64,000 bases of DNA from assembly GCA_046594215.1 (NCBI GenBank), contig JBKJPX010000003.1:1-64000 (forward strand), given 5' to 3'. Below are positions 25,640 to 34,708 of this stretch, in pieces (position 1 is the first letter of the stretch; the number at the start of each line of letters is the position of its first letter). Source of the stretch: Panacagrimonas sp046594215 (GTDB lineage Bacteria; Pseudomonadota; Gammaproteobacteria; Nevskiales; Nevskiaceae). Below the pieces are notes generated by a model, which was not told the DNA's origin, searched no databases, and saw nothing but the letters and a program-made list of their open reading frames with translations. The position numbers were made by a program, and so were the translations under genes.

Positions 25640-26294
25640 TTCGGGCAGCAGCGGCCGCGCGCCGGGGTCGGCGGATGGCCCGGACCTTGCCGCTGTTTCC
25701 GCCGCCGCAGAAGAAGCGGTCGCCGCCATCGGACTCGAGTCCCGACACGCCGACGCCTGGCGGCATCTCGAGCCGCTCCAGGACCTCCCCAGTCGCCGGA
25801 TCGATTCGCCTGACGTCGCTCTGATCGCCTTCCCACGTGCCATGCCAGAGATCGCCGTCTACCCAGGTGACGCCGGTGACGAAGCGGTTTGATTCGATGG
25901 TGCGAAGGACCGCGCCGGTATCCGGATCGACCTGGTGGATCTTCCGTTCCCGGTACTGGCCCACCCAGAGCGATCCTTCGGCCCAGGCCAGGCCCGAGTC
26001 TGCGCCGCCGCCGGGCGCCGGGATCGAAGCGAGCACGCGACCGTTGGCGGGATCGATCTTCTGGATGCGGGCCTCGGCAATCTGGAACAGGTGCTGGCCA
26101 TCGAAGGCCGTTCCCGCATGCGCCGTGGCATCGATCGAGCGCACCGTCTCGCCGCTCGCGGGATCGAGCGCGTTCAACCTGTCGCCCGAAGCGAACCAGA
26201 CGCGCTCGCCGTCGTAGGTGACGCCATGCACGCCCTCGACGCCCGGAAAGGGCCCGTACTCGCGAAGAATCTCGGCAGCAGATGCACTTTTCAT
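25629..26294 (-). CDS. YncE/Vgb-like beta-propeller protein
   Basis: 221 residues made of repeats of about 40 residues with the pattern DPATGxVLxxI (IDPANGRVLASI, VDPDTGAVLRTI, IDPATGEVLERL), typical of PQQ/YncE/glutaminyl-cyclase-like propellers. No signal peptide is seen. The C-terminal Arg/Ala-rich tail is unusual. Function unknown; such propellers may bind small ligands or proteins. The start is the ATG at 26294, as the frame further upstream is atypical. It lies 85 bases downstream of the regulator gene at 26380 on the same strand. Confidence 0.75.
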   Translation of the reverse strand: MKSASAAEILREYGPFPGVEGVHGVTYDGERVWFASGDRLNALDPASGETVRSIDATAHAGTAFDGQHLFQIAEARIQKIDPANGRVLASIPAPGGGADSGLAWAEGSLWVGQYRERKIHQVDPDTGAVLRTIESNRFVTGVTWVDGDLWHGTWEGDQSDVRRIDPATGEVLERLEMPPGVGVSGLESDGGDRFFCGGGNSGKVRAIRRPRRAAAAARSPR

Positions 26295-26379
26295 GTGAAG
26301 GTCCTCGTGTCCGTCGTGCAGATGCTCCCGCGAATTCGCCGGATCGGCGAGTTCATCAGCGCAGCTGCGGGACAGAGCA

Positions 26380-27600
26380 TCAATCGCTTGGCAGCGGAGT
26401 CGTGAGTAACAAGCTTGTCGGGAATCCCGGCACGGCGGGCGTGATCCAGCGGCGGGCCCGGCCGCGGCCGAAGGAGCGAACCTTGTCCGCGGCCGCGAGC
26501 GCGTCGAGAGCGCGCTGGACGGAGCGCTGGCTCGCATCCAGCGCGAGCGCCAGGGCGGAACTGGACCAGGACTCGCCGTCCGCGAGCAGAGCGAGCACCT
26601 CGGCGTGCGCCTCGTCCTGCGGAGGAGCGAGCACGACGATCTCTTTCGCGCGGCGCGGCATCAGTGCGAATCCTTCCTGTGTCGCCGTCACCTCCGCCAT
26701 GCTGAGCAGCAGCTTGCGAAGCCGTCCCATCTCGACCCGAAGGCGCGCGCGATACGATTCATCGGCCGACTTCGCGCGGAAAGCGCGCGTCACGAGCGCG
26801 TCCCGGGACACGTCGCCGGGCCAGGCCTCGCCCAGCGCGCGGGCGAGCGTGAACAGGACGGGCCGGCTTTCGAGCGAGACCACGGTGCCGGCGTCGCGCA
26901 CGACGTGGCGACAGGCGTCCACGACCAGCGACTTCGAGGCGAGCAGGGCTTCGACGTCTTCCAGCCGCAGCAGTCGCACCCCCCGACCCGTGATCAGTCG
27001 CGCGGCAGGCGTGTCGAAGACCCGCGCGGCACTCTCGACCTCCGCGAGCAGCGCGGGAATGCCGGCGCGCCGGGCTTCGAGTGCGGCCCGCTCGAGCGCG
27101 ATGCGCGCCGCGTTCGTCTGCAGGCGCCGGATGGCGATGCCCGCGACGACCAGCTCATAGGCGGCTCGCGACGCGGGCGGGAAGGGCGCCGGGTCGAGAC
27201 CCGCGAGCGTGCGGTCGGCCTCGTCGAGCTGGCCGATCAGAAGCAGGCGTCGCCCTTCCAGGAAACCGGCGTGCGCGGCGTTCAAGTGATCGTCATGCGC
27301 TTCGAGCACGGCCCGCGCCGCCCCCAGCGACTTCGCAGGCCAGCCGAGGTCGCGCGAGACGAGCGCGATCTCGGCCTCGGCGACGACGCAGCGTGCCCGC
27401 GCCACGGCTTCCCGGGGCCCGAAGGCGCGCGCCGCGCTCTTGAGCAGGGCCTTGGCGCGGACAAAATCGCCGAGCTGCGCCATGGCGATGCCGCGCAGCG
27501 CCAAGGCCGGCGCGTCGTCGCGCAAGGCGATGCGGTTCAGGGCGCCGAGCGGATCACCGGCCGCAAGCGCACGCGCCGCGGCCGTGATCAGGGAGTCCAT
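26380..27600 (-). CDS. Helix-turn-helix transcriptional regulator with helical-repeat N-terminus
   Basis: 406 residues. The first 190 form Ala-rich TPR-like helical repeats, followed by an OmpR/SARP-like segment (LRRLRVEMGRLRK-type helices near 270) and a C-terminal winged helix (about 340-395, ALALDASQRSVQRALDALAAADKV, a replication-marker-like HTH). It is divergent from the DUF899 gene at 27705, which it probably controls together with DUF2182. The effector is unknown. Confidence 0.72.
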   Translation of the reverse strand: MDSLITAAARALAAGDPLGALNRIALRDDAPALALRGIAMAQLGDFVRAKALLKSAARAFGPREAVARARCVVAEAEIALVSRDLGWPAKSLGAARAVLEAHDDHLNAAHAGFLEGRRLLLIGQLDEADRTLAGLDPAPFPPASRAAYELVVAGIAIRRLQTNAARIALERAALEARRAGIPALLAEVESAARVFDTPAARLITGRGVRLLRLEDVEALLASKSLVVDACRHVVRDAGTVVSLESRPVLFTLARALGEAWPGDVSRDALVTRAFRAKSADESYRARLRVEMGRLRKLLLSMAEVTATQEGFALMPRRAKEIVVLAPPQDEAHAEVLALLADGESWSSSALALALDASQRSVQRALDALAAADKVRSFGRGRARRWITPAVPGFPTSLLLTTPLPSD

Positions 27601-27704
27601 TCGAATCCCGCCAAACTTGTCACTCCCACCCTTCGGTATCGACTCCTAATCTATCTCACGACCAGCCACCAGAAACTCGTACGCAACATCCAACGGAGAA
27701 GAAC

Positions 27705-28469
27705 ATGACCCAACACATCACCGGAACGCGCCAGGAGTGGCTGTCGGCGCGACTCGATCTGCTCGAGGCGGAGAAGGAACTGACGCGGCGCAGCGACGCG
27801 CTCGCCAAGCAGCGCCAGGCGCTGCCCTGGGTGCGCATCGACAAGGCCTACAAGTTCGAGACGGAAAAGGGCAGCGCCTCGCTCGTTGACCTGTTCGGCG
27901 GACGCTCGCAGCTGATCGTCTACCACTTCATGTTCGGCCCGGACTGGAAGGCGGGGTGCCCCTCGTGCTCGGCCATCGCCGACGGATACAACGGCATCGC
28001 GGTCCACCTCGAGAATCACGATGTCGCGCTGGTGGCGGTGTCGCGTGCACCGATCGCCAAGCTTCTGGCCTACAGGCAGCGCCTGGGCTGGACGGTTCCC
28101 TGGGCGTCCTCGTCCGGCAGCGACTTCAACGGCGACTTCCACGTCTCCTTCACCGAGCAGCAGCAGCGGGACAAAACGCTCGTCGAGTACAACTTCCGGA
28201 ATGCACCGGCCTGGGGCGGCGGAGCGGTGCCGGCGCCGGTCACCCAGTTCGCGGACAACTGTGGAACCGACGCGCCCTCGTACACGCGCGACCGGCCCGG
28301 CATGAGCACGTTCGTGCTCGAGGACGGCGTCGTCTACCACGCCTACTCGGCCTATTCGCGCGGCCTGGACGGTCTCTGGAACATGTACCAGTGGCTCGAT
28401 CGCGCGCCGCGGGGTCGTAACGAGACGGGGCCGTGGTGGCGACGCCACGACGAGTACCGCGGGCGCTGA
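27705..28469 (+). CDS. DUF899-family thioredoxin-fold protein
   Basis: 254 residues, DUF899. A thioredoxin-like core is preceded by a charged helix (ARLDLLEAEKELTRRSDAL); the region of the thioredoxin active site reads WKAGCPSCSAIADG with Cys85 and Cys88. These proteins are commonly predicted dithiol-disulfide oxidoreductases with no known substrate. GGAGAAG precedes the ATG. The DUF2182 gene starts 12 bases after the stop, a recurring pair. Confidence 0.88.
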   Translation: MTQHITGTRQEWLSARLDLLEAEKELTRRSDALAKQRQALPWVRIDKAYKFETEKGSASLVDLFGGRSQLIVYHFMFGPDWKAGCPSCSAIADGYNGIAVHLENHDVALVAVSRAPIAKLLAYRQRLGWTVPWASSSGSDFNGDFHVSFTEQQQRDKTLVEYNFRNAPAWGGGAVPAPVTQFADNCGTDAPSYTRDRPGMSTFVLEDGVVYHAYSAYSRGLDGLWNMYQWLDRAPRGRNETGPWWRRHDEYRGR

Positions 28470-28481
28470 GCACGCCGGGCC

Positions 28482-29309
28482 ATGGTCATCGTCGAAACCA
28501 TGCGTATCGCGCCTGCAGTCGGCGGACGCGCGAGGAACTCCGGGCGCACCGCCTTCCTCGGCGTCTCGGTACTGCTCTTCGCCGCCACCGCGGCGGTGAC
28601 CATCGCATGGTGCGCGTCGATGTCGACGATGGCTGGAATGCCGATGCCCGGCGGCTGGACGATGTCGATGACGTGGATACGCATGTGCGGGCAAGGCTGG
28701 TCCGACCTGGCGGCCTCGTTCCTCGGCATGTGGACCGTGATGACCGTCGCCATGATGCTGCCGTCCCTGGTGCCGATGCTCTGGCGTTACCGCGAGGCGG
28801 TCGGCCCGGAAGCGCACCTGGGTCGGCTCACCGCGCTGGCCGGCGGGGGCTACTTCCTCGTGTGGACCTTGTTCGGCGGGGCCGCGTTCGCCCTGGGTCT
28901 TGCGCTCACCACGCTGGAACTACGCCTGCCGGCCGTGGCGCGCGCCGTTCCGCTCGCGGTGGGCGTGGTCGTGCTCGCGGCCGGCGCGCTGCAGTTCACC
29001 GCGTGGAAGTCGCGTCAGCTCGCCTGCTGCCGTGAGGCGCCAGGACGCGGCCACCGCTTGGCGTCGGACGTCGGCACCGCCTGGCGCCATGGCCTGCGGC
29101 TCGGACTGCGTTGCAGCGGCTGCTGCGCAGGCCTCACCGTGATCCTGCTCGTCGTCGGCGTCATGGACGTGTGGGCGATGGCGGCCGTGATGGCAGCGCT
29201 CACGCTGGAACGCTTCGCGGCGAACGCCGAGCGCGTCGCGCGCGGCATCGGCGTCGTCGTGATCGGCGCCGGCGCGATGATGGTGGCCCGCGCCGGAGGC
29301 CTGGCCTGA
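28482..29309 (+). CDS. DUF2182-family integral membrane protein
   Basis: 275 residues with about six membrane segments. The Met-rich stretches (MSTMAGMPMPGGWTMSMTW, then TVMTVAMMLPSLVPML) and paired Cys (LACC, CSGCC) fit the predicted metal-binding membrane family DUF2182. Together with the DUF899 thioredoxin-like protein it may form a membrane redox or metal-handling unit; this is inference from co-occurrence. A second in-frame ATG lies six codons in (28500). Confidence 0.85.
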   Translation: MVIVETMRIAPAVGGRARNSGRTAFLGVSVLLFAATAAVTIAWCASMSTMAGMPMPGGWTMSMTWIRMCGQGWSDLAASFLGMWTVMTVAMMLPSLVPMLWRYREAVGPEAHLGRLTALAGGGYFLVWTLFGGAAFALGLALTTLELRLPAVARAVPLAVGVVVLAAGALQFTAWKSRQLACCREAPGRGHRLASDVGTAWRHGLRLGLRCSGCCAGLTVILLVVGVMDVWAMAAVMAALTLERFAANAERVARGIGVVVIGAGAMMVARAGGLA

Positions 29310-29331
29310 TCGGCGACGCTGCCCTTGAGGA

Positions 29332-29442
29332 TCAGCCGTAGTCCTTCCACTCGACGAGGCGCCCCTGCGCATCGAAGCGCAGCACGCTGCAGATCGTGAT
29401 GGCGACCTTCTCGCCGGCCTTTGTTTTCTTCCGCGCGCGATA
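29332..29442 (-). pseudogene. Remnant of an NTF2/SnoaL-like gene (C-terminus only)
   Basis: The minus strand encodes RARKKTKAGEKVAITICSVLRFDAQGRLVEWKDYG and a stop, shown here only as a description of the last 36 codons. The pattern of a strand with FDAQGRLVEWKDYG is typical of the C-terminal part of SnoaL/limonene-epoxide-hydrolase-like proteins. Upstream in the same frame the protein becomes Arg/Pro/Ser-rich and unrelated, so the N-terminal two thirds are missing. Confidence 0.55.
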
Positions 29443-29545
29443 GGAACTCCGCTTGAGGGGAGTGCTAGGTCGCGTGCTGCGGCGTCGCGGCGCTCGACGT
29501 GAAGCGGGAATCCGCCCAGGAAAAAGCCCTATTCCCTGAGATTTT

Positions 29546-29860
29546 TCAGGGGTAGGCGGGCGAGGTCTCGAACGGCGCAGCGTCGCCGGCCGGTGCCGGG
29601 CTGGACGCGGCCGGAGCATTGCCGCCGCAGGCCTCGCTCACCAGCGACGCCAGTGGCGCGTCGCCGGCGTATCCGCAGTGCTGTTCGTCGCGCACGCACT
29701 GCAGGATCTTCTTGGCGCCGCTATCGCACTTCACCGAGTAGACGATCGCTCCGTGCTTGTCGGCCTCGCCCAGCGGCGTGATCTGTGGGGCGGCCCACGC
29801 CACTTGGGTGCCGAGGACCGCGATGGGGATGAGCGCGAGGCGGATCAGACGGATGTTCAT
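29546..29860 (-). CDS. Small exported cysteine-containing protein, unknown
   Basis: 104 residues with a clear Sec signal peptide (hydrophobic to about residue 20, cleavage near AWAA). The mature part has four Cys (VKCDSG, LQCVRD, QHCGY, EACGG) compatible with two disulfides and an Ala/Pro-rich tail. No family recognised. A weak hairpin (CCCTGA/TCAGGG) overlaps its stop codon and is followed on its strand by CTTTTTCC. Confidence 0.65.
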   Translation of the reverse strand: MNIRLIRLALIPIAVLGTQVAWAAPQITPLGEADKHGAIVYSVKCDSGAKKILQCVRDEQHCGYAGDAPLASLVSEACGGNAPAASSPAPAGDAAPFETSPAYP

Positions 29861-30009
29861 GGTCAGACTCAGGACGCGGCGACGGGGGTCGTCATGATCT
29901 TAGCCCGCCCTCGAGCGCCGATTCGCCCGGCTCGACGAAGGGGGCCGATGCCATTCGGAAATCACGGCTGATGTGGGCCCGATCGCGGTCCGGCGCACGT
30001 CGACGCCGG

Positions 30010-30231
30010 TCAGGCCTTGGTGTTCAACGCCCTGCCCGCATCCGTGACTTCCCATGCCGACACGCCGAGCTTCGTCACCAGCCCCATGGTCTCGAGTGCC
30101 GCCATCGTCGAAAGGGTTCCGACGGGCTTCCCATTGATTTCGACCCGCGTGCCACCGGCCGAATACGCCTTCCAGCCGCGACTCATCCAGGTCATCACCG
30201 CGATCTGCGTGCTGCTGAGCTTCTTTGCCAT
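30010..30231 (-). CDS. Small winged-helix-like protein
   Basis: 73 residues: KLSSTQIAVMTWMSRG, a central helix with STMAALETMGLV and an end with WEVTDAGRALN. The last element resembles the wing of small DNA-binding or phage-type winged helix proteins. No operon partner is close. Function is unknown; the protein-like composition and helix pattern support a real gene. Confidence 0.55.
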   Translation of the reverse strand: MAKKLSSTQIAVMTWMSRGWKAYSAGGTRVEINGKPVGTLSTMAALETMGLVTKLGVSAWEVTDAGRALNTKA

Positions 30232-30336
30232 GCGCGTATCTTGCCCTCATCTGATGCTTTCCGTGATGCCTCGGCATCCGTTGCGCCGAGTAGCTCTAGC
30301 TTGTCGTTCATGGCTCTGAGCGCTTCGGGGGCGCCA

Positions 30337-31044
30337 TCAATCTCTGCGGAACGTCACCACCATCACGTCCCGATACGCGGCCTGCCCGGGATCGAGCGCC
30401 CTCACCGGCGTCACGCCGTGCAGGATCCGGGCATCGTCGAGCAACACGGCGTCGAAGGGATGCAGCAAGGTGAAGCTCCCGAGATCCTGGCCGTCCACCG
30501 TGTGCAGCGTCGTCGTGCCGCTCGCGATGTTCTGCCGCCGCACCATGAGCACGAGCACGTAATCCACGCCGTCATGATGCCGGCCTTCGGGCGTGGGATT
30601 GCCGGCCGACGCGCCGACCGCCTCGATGCGGAACTGGTGCACTTCGACATGCCACCGCGCGACTTCGGGCGGGGCCAGCGCGCCGAACACCTGCGCGCAG
30701 CAATGCAGTACCGCGGTCATCGTCGGGCCGGCGCCCACGCTCTGCTCGATCGGCTCGAACCAGCGAACCACGCCGCCGTTGAGCGGGTTGTAGTCGCGAC
30801 TCTGGTAGTGCGGCTGGTGTGGCCTTCGTTCAATGTCTCCGGCCCGCGAGACGGCGAACGTGGCGTGGCGTCGCCGGCGGTAGCGTCCACCGTCTGCCAT
30901 GTACCCGTCCTGGGGCAGGTCATTCCAGCTTGCGCAGAAAGCTTCCCAATCGGCCAGGCTGCCGCAGGCCTCGATCCATGCGCGAGCCTCGGAAGGCTGG
31001 ACGTGTGCGAAGCCGGTTCGCGCGATGGATTCGACGTGTGTCAC
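30337..31044 (-). CDS. 2OG-Fe(II) dioxygenase family protein (BsmA/isoleucine-hydroxylase type)
   Basis: 235 residues, GTG start. The pattern fits the 2OG-Fe dioxygenase family that includes isoleucine 4-hydroxylase and BsmA: an N-terminal GFAHV segment, RRRRHATF, WHVEVHQFRI, the metal-binding EGRHHDGVDY, and RILHGVTPV with the last His. The family hydroxylates free amino acids or related small molecules using 2-oxoglutarate. The substrate here is unknown. The gene is followed by the small winged-helix protein at 30010. Confidence 0.82.
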   Translation of the reverse strand: MTHVESIARTGFAHVQPSEARAWIEACGSLADWEAFCASWNDLPQDGYMADGGRYRRRRHATFAVSRAGDIERRPHQPHYQSRDYNPLNGGVVRWFEPIEQSVGAGPTMTAVLHCCAQVFGALAPPEVARWHVEVHQFRIEAVGASAGNPTPEGRHHDGVDYVLVLMVRRQNIASGTTTLHTVDGQDLGSFTLLHPFDAVLLDDARILHGVTPVRALDPGQAAYRDVMVVTFRRD

Positions 31045-31114
31045 CCGTCGAGTATGAAGCAGGGCCTGGCCGCGGCGGGAGGTGCCCGTCCGGCGCCGGA
31101 ACGCCGTCCCGCTC

Positions 31115-31363
31115 TCAGTTGCAGGGCGTGAAGCTCACGCGCCCGTCCGCGCAACGGTACACGGGGTCGCTCTTGGGCTTGCCCTGGACGCTGGCAGCGG
31201 GTTTCGCCGCGGCGTGCGCCGAGGCACTGGACGACCAATGTGCCGCGCCGAGCGCACCCATCACCGCGAAGCCGACAGCGAGGCTGATCCAGAGCGTGGT
31301 GTCGGACTTCTCCCCGAAAGGTCGGTCCATGGTGTTCTGCTGCGCGGCCTGCTCCTGCGACAT
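31115..31363 (-). CDS. Small single-pass membrane protein with DUF4124-like tail
   Basis: 82 residues. One membrane segment (WISLAVGFAVMGALGAAHW, about 26-44) and a C-terminal YRCADGRVSFTPCN that resembles the DUF4124 motif of exported proteins. The start is an ATG with GGAGGCGAG upstream. Function unknown. Confidence 0.65.
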   Translation of the reverse strand: MSQEQAAQQNTMDRPFGEKSDTTLWISLAVGFAVMGALGAAHWSSSASAHAAAKPAASVQGKPKSDPVYRCADGRVSFTPCN

Positions 31364-31504
31364 GACTCGCCTCCGGCGAATGGGGTGTTCAAGGATGCTG
31401 CACGCCGTTCGGGCCGATTGCTTCCGGCTACCGACGCGAGGTCGATCGCGGCAGCCGAACGTACGGTGGGGCCTCGGCGCCCCCCAACGCACCTGGAATC
31501 CGGG

Positions 31505-33514
31505 TTACCAATGCCCGCCCTTGAACACGTTTGCGAACACCACCTGTTCGGTCGAGGGCTTGTTGCCTTCCTTCCTGCTCTTCGCCGCTGCGCTCGATGG
31601 GAACAGCGCGAATCCCTTCGACAGCACGACATCGTTGAGCTTGGGCCACAGCGCGTAGCTCAGCGCCGCCGCAGTGCCGAACGCCGTCGCGATGCTCTTG
31701 GGCCGGTCGACGATTGCGCGCACGACGGTGTTCGCGGCCTTCTCGGGGCTCCAGGTCGGCACGTAGTCGTACAGTTTCGTCGGCGCGATCATCGGCGTGC
31801 GCACAAGCGGCATGTAGATCGCGGTCAGCTCGATGCCACGCGACTTCACCTCGGCCGAGAGGCAACGGCTGAAGGCGTCGAGCGCGGCCTTGCTGGCGAC
31901 GTACGCCGAGAAGCGCGGCATGTTCGACAGGACGCCGATCGAACTGATGTTGATGATGTGTCCGCTCTTGCGCGCCGCCATCGACGGCAGCAGTTTGAGG
32001 ATCAGGCGCACGGCGCCGAAGTAGTTGAGCTGCATCGTGCGTTCGAAATCATGGAAGCGGTCGAGCGACTCGAACACGGCGCGCCGGATCGAGCGGCCGG
32101 CGTTGTTGATCAGCACGTCGACGCCGCCGAAATCGCGCAGAACGGCCTCGGCCATCGCGTCGATCGCCTCCAGGCTGTTGAGGTCGCAGGGATACACCCA
32201 GGCCTCGCCACCGCCCTTCTGGATGATGCGCTGTGCCTCTTCGAGCTTCTCCTTGGTACGCGCAACCAGGATCACCTTCGCGCCTGCTGCGGCAAGCTTC
32301 TTGGCAGTCACGAAGCCGATGCCCGAGGACGCACCCGTGACCAGCACGACCTTGCCGGTCAGCTTTCGCAGCAGCTTGGGCGATACATCGCCCTCCGCAT
32401 CGAGGTGCAGCTCCCAGTACTGCCACAGCTTGTCGGCGTAGTCGCTCAGGTTCGGGCAGCTCACACCGGTGCCCTCGAGCGCGGCGCGCGCGTTCGAATC
32501 ATCGAAAGTCGCGCGGTTGAAGGTCTGGCCGATGATCGACACCGGGATGCCCGTCGCCTTGTAGACCTGCTGCTTGACCGATTCGGGCAGGCGCTTCTCG
32601 ATTCGCTGCGTGATGTTGTTGGCGATCTTCGAGAAGCGCGGCAATTCGAGCCGCCTGGCGAACTCGGGGCCATGCGCCGCCTGCATCAGCGTCGACAGCA
32701 GCTCGCCCACCGAAGGCTGCGGCGTCTGCACCAGGAAGAACGCCTGGCCATCGAGCCCAGGCTTGTGCGCGATCGCGTCCATCGCCGCGGCCACGTAGTC
32801 GACCGGAACCACCGGCACCCCGCCGCCCTCGATCGACAGCAGCGGCAACCACTTGGGGATCTTGTGCGACAGCTTCTGCAGCGTCTTGAAGAAGTAGTAC
32901 GGCCCGTCGATCTTGTCCATCTCGCCCGTGCGCGAATCGCCGACGACGGCACCCGGCCGATAGATGCGGAACGGAACCCTGGACTCCTCGCGGACGATCT
33001 TTTCGGACTGGAACTTGGTGCGGTAGTACGGGTGATGGGTGTCCTGGCCCTCATCGAACATGTCCTCGCGGAATTCGCCGTGCCAGTCCTGGCCGGCGAC
33101 GGCAACGCTGGAAACGTGGTGCAGCGTGACCTTGCCGCCCAGCGCATTGGCGAAGTTCACGACGTTGCGCGTGCCCTCGTTGTTGATGCGATCGCCGGTC
33201 GCATCGTCCATGTTCATGTCGTAGACGGCGGCGAGATGGAAGACATGGTCGATCTTCCCTTCGAGGCTGGCGAAATCCGGTGGCGAGACCAGCCCGGGCT
33301 CGATCACGTCTCCGCGCACGACGTGGATGCGTGAGCGCTGCTCGCCGTAGCGCTCGGCCATCGCCTCGAACTTCTCCACCGAGCCGGGTCGCACCAGGAC
33401 GTGGATGTTCGCGCCGGGGCGGGCGAGCAGGCGTTCCAGCAGGAACTTGCCGATGAACCCGGAGGCGCCGGTGACGAAGTAGCCGCTCGCGGCGGGTTGG
33501 CTGTTCAACTTCAT
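31505..33514 (-). CDS. Two-domain fatty acyl-CoA reductase (alcohol-forming, Marinobacter type)
   Basis: 669 residues. The N-terminal extended-SDR domain has TGASGFIG (15-22), HLAAVYDMN and the active-site PYYRTK; the C-terminal classical SDR has TGASSGIG (about 393), NNAGRSIRR and YVASK. The order and many segments (VPFRIYRPG, GEMDKIDGPYYFFK, FHDFERTMQLNYFG, STEQV near the end) match the Marinobacter Maqu_2507-type enzyme, which reduces fatty acyl-CoA or aldehyde to fatty alcohol for wax esters. No wax synthase is in the window. It is divergent from an AraC regulator. Confidence 0.92.
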   Translation of the reverse strand: MKLNSQPAASGYFVTGASGFIGKFLLERLLARPGANIHVLVRPGSVEKFEAMAERYGEQRSRIHVVRGDVIEPGLVSPPDFASLEGKIDHVFHLAAVYDMNMDDATGDRINNEGTRNVVNFANALGGKVTLHHVSSVAVAGQDWHGEFREDMFDEGQDTHHPYYRTKFQSEKIVREESRVPFRIYRPGAVVGDSRTGEMDKIDGPYYFFKTLQKLSHKIPKWLPLLSIEGGGVPVVPVDYVAAAMDAIAHKPGLDGQAFFLVQTPQPSVGELLSTLMQAAHGPEFARRLELPRFSKIANNITQRIEKRLPESVKQQVYKATGIPVSIIGQTFNRATFDDSNARAALEGTGVSCPNLSDYADKLWQYWELHLDAEGDVSPKLLRKLTGKVVLVTGASSGIGFVTAKKLAAAGAKVILVARTKEKLEEAQRIIQKGGGEAWVYPCDLNSLEAIDAMAEAVLRDFGGVDVLINNAGRSIRRAVFESLDRFHDFERTMQLNYFGAVRLILKLLPSMAARKSGHIINISSIGVLSNMPRFSAYVASKAALDAFSRCLSAEVKSRGIELTAIYMPLVRTPMIAPTKLYDYVPTWSPEKAANTVVRAIVDRPKSIATAFGTAAALSYALWPKLNDVVLSKGFALFPSSAAAKSRKEGNKPSTEQVVFANVFKGGHW

Positions 33515-33545
33515 GGAAACGCTCCTCGGATGGTTTGTCGTGATG

Positions 33546-33567
33546 CGGCATCTTGCTCGCGATGCCG
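33546..33567. promoter_or_regulatory. Inverted repeat between the acyl-CoA reductase and AraC genes
   Basis: CGGCATC and GATGCCG are perfect seven-base arms around TTGCTCGC; a ten-base palindrome CGACCGGTCG overlaps its end at 33566. Its position between divergent genes suits the operator of the adjacent AraC regulator; binding is inference. Confidence 0.4.
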
Positions 33568-33672
33568 ACCGGTCGCGATGGAAAGCCGGGACAAAATATT
33601 GATAATGGAGGACAGAACCGTCGGGCTGAGCGGAGGCGCGTGATCAAGCCTCGAGTGCCCCGGGTAGCCGCA

Positions 33673-34695
33673 ATGACCGGAGCCGGTAGATCGGTGAAGC
33701 GCAGCGCCGCAAGCGTGCAGATCATGGCGGGGCTCGGCGCCGAACTCGGCATGAGCGTGCGGGAGTGCCTCGCACAGACCGGACTCAAGGCCGCGGACCT
33801 GAGGGACCCGGCGACGCGGGTGACCCTGGACCAGGAATTCGTCGTCATCCGCAATGTCCTGCGCCACGCGGGCGACCCGCCGGGCCTGGGGCTGAAGGCC
33901 GGCAGCCGCTATCACTTCACCTCGCTGGGGCCGGTGGGTTTCGCCGTGGTCAGCAGTCCGAATCTGCGCGCTGCGCTGGATGTCGCGCTGCGCTACGGCG
34001 AGCTCGCCTCCTTCCTGTCGCGGATGTCGTTCGAGGAAGCGGAGGGTACCGGCTGCGTCGTCCTCGATCTCGGCGATGTTCCTGCCGACCTGCGCCGCTT
34101 TGCCCTTGAGCGAGCCGGCGCCCAGATGGTGACGATCTCGCGCGACCTGTTCGGATCGCCGATCAGACCGCGCGCCGTGCGACTGGCCTTCCCCCGGCCG
34201 GCACACGTCGAGATGTATCGCAGCTTCTTCGGCGTGACGCCGATCTTCGGCTCACCGCGCAACGAGGTGCACCTGGCGCACGCCGATCTGGAACGACCGC
34301 TGACGCATGCCAATCCCGTGGCGCTGAAGATGGCCGAAGACCAATGCCGGCAGCTGTTGTCGGTGCGAAACGAGCGCAGCGGCTTCGCGGGAAGCGTGCG
34401 CGACCGCATCGTCGGAGTGCCCGGCCATATTCCCGGCATGGACGGCATGGCCGAGGCCTTGCACCTGACGCCCCGCACGCTGCGCCGCCGCCTGCGCGAA
34501 GAGGGCACCACCTACGCAGCGCTGTGTGACGAGGTACGCCAGGTGCTGGCCGAAGAGATGCTGTCCACACCTCGTCTGCCGATCGGGACGATCGCCGAAC
34601 GCCTGGGGTATGCGGACGCTTCGAGCTTCATCCACGCGTTCAAGCGATGGAAGGGCGGTCAGACACCTCACCAGTTCCGGTCCCGGGCCGAATGA
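33673..34695 (+). CDS. AraC-family regulator with arabinose-binding-like N-terminal domain
   Basis: 340 residues from the ATG used. The N-terminal sensor domain (about 15-195) resembles the arabinose-binding domain class found in OruR/ArgR-type and lipid-linked AraC proteins. The C-terminal pair of helix-turn-helices has ALHLTPRTLRRRLREEG and TIAERLGYADASSFIHAFKRW, ending GQTPHQFR. A GTG at 33640, three bases after GGAGG, would add 11 residues; the start is therefore uncertain. It is divergent from the acyl-CoA reductase and is a likely regulator of it. Confidence 0.87.
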   Translation: MTGAGRSVKRSAASVQIMAGLGAELGMSVRECLAQTGLKAADLRDPATRVTLDQEFVVIRNVLRHAGDPPGLGLKAGSRYHFTSLGPVGFAVVSSPNLRAALDVALRYGELASFLSRMSFEEAEGTGCVVLDLGDVPADLRRFALERAGAQMVTISRDLFGSPIRPRAVRLAFPRPAHVEMYRSFFGVTPIFGSPRNEVHLAHADLERPLTHANPVALKMAEDQCRQLLSVRNERSGFAGSVRDRIVGVPGHIPGMDGMAEALHLTPRTLRRRLREEGTTYAALCDEVRQVLAEEMLSTPRLPIGTIAERLGYADASSFIHAFKRWKGGQTPHQFRSRAE

Positions 34696-34708
34696 GCGAG
34701 GTGCGCCG

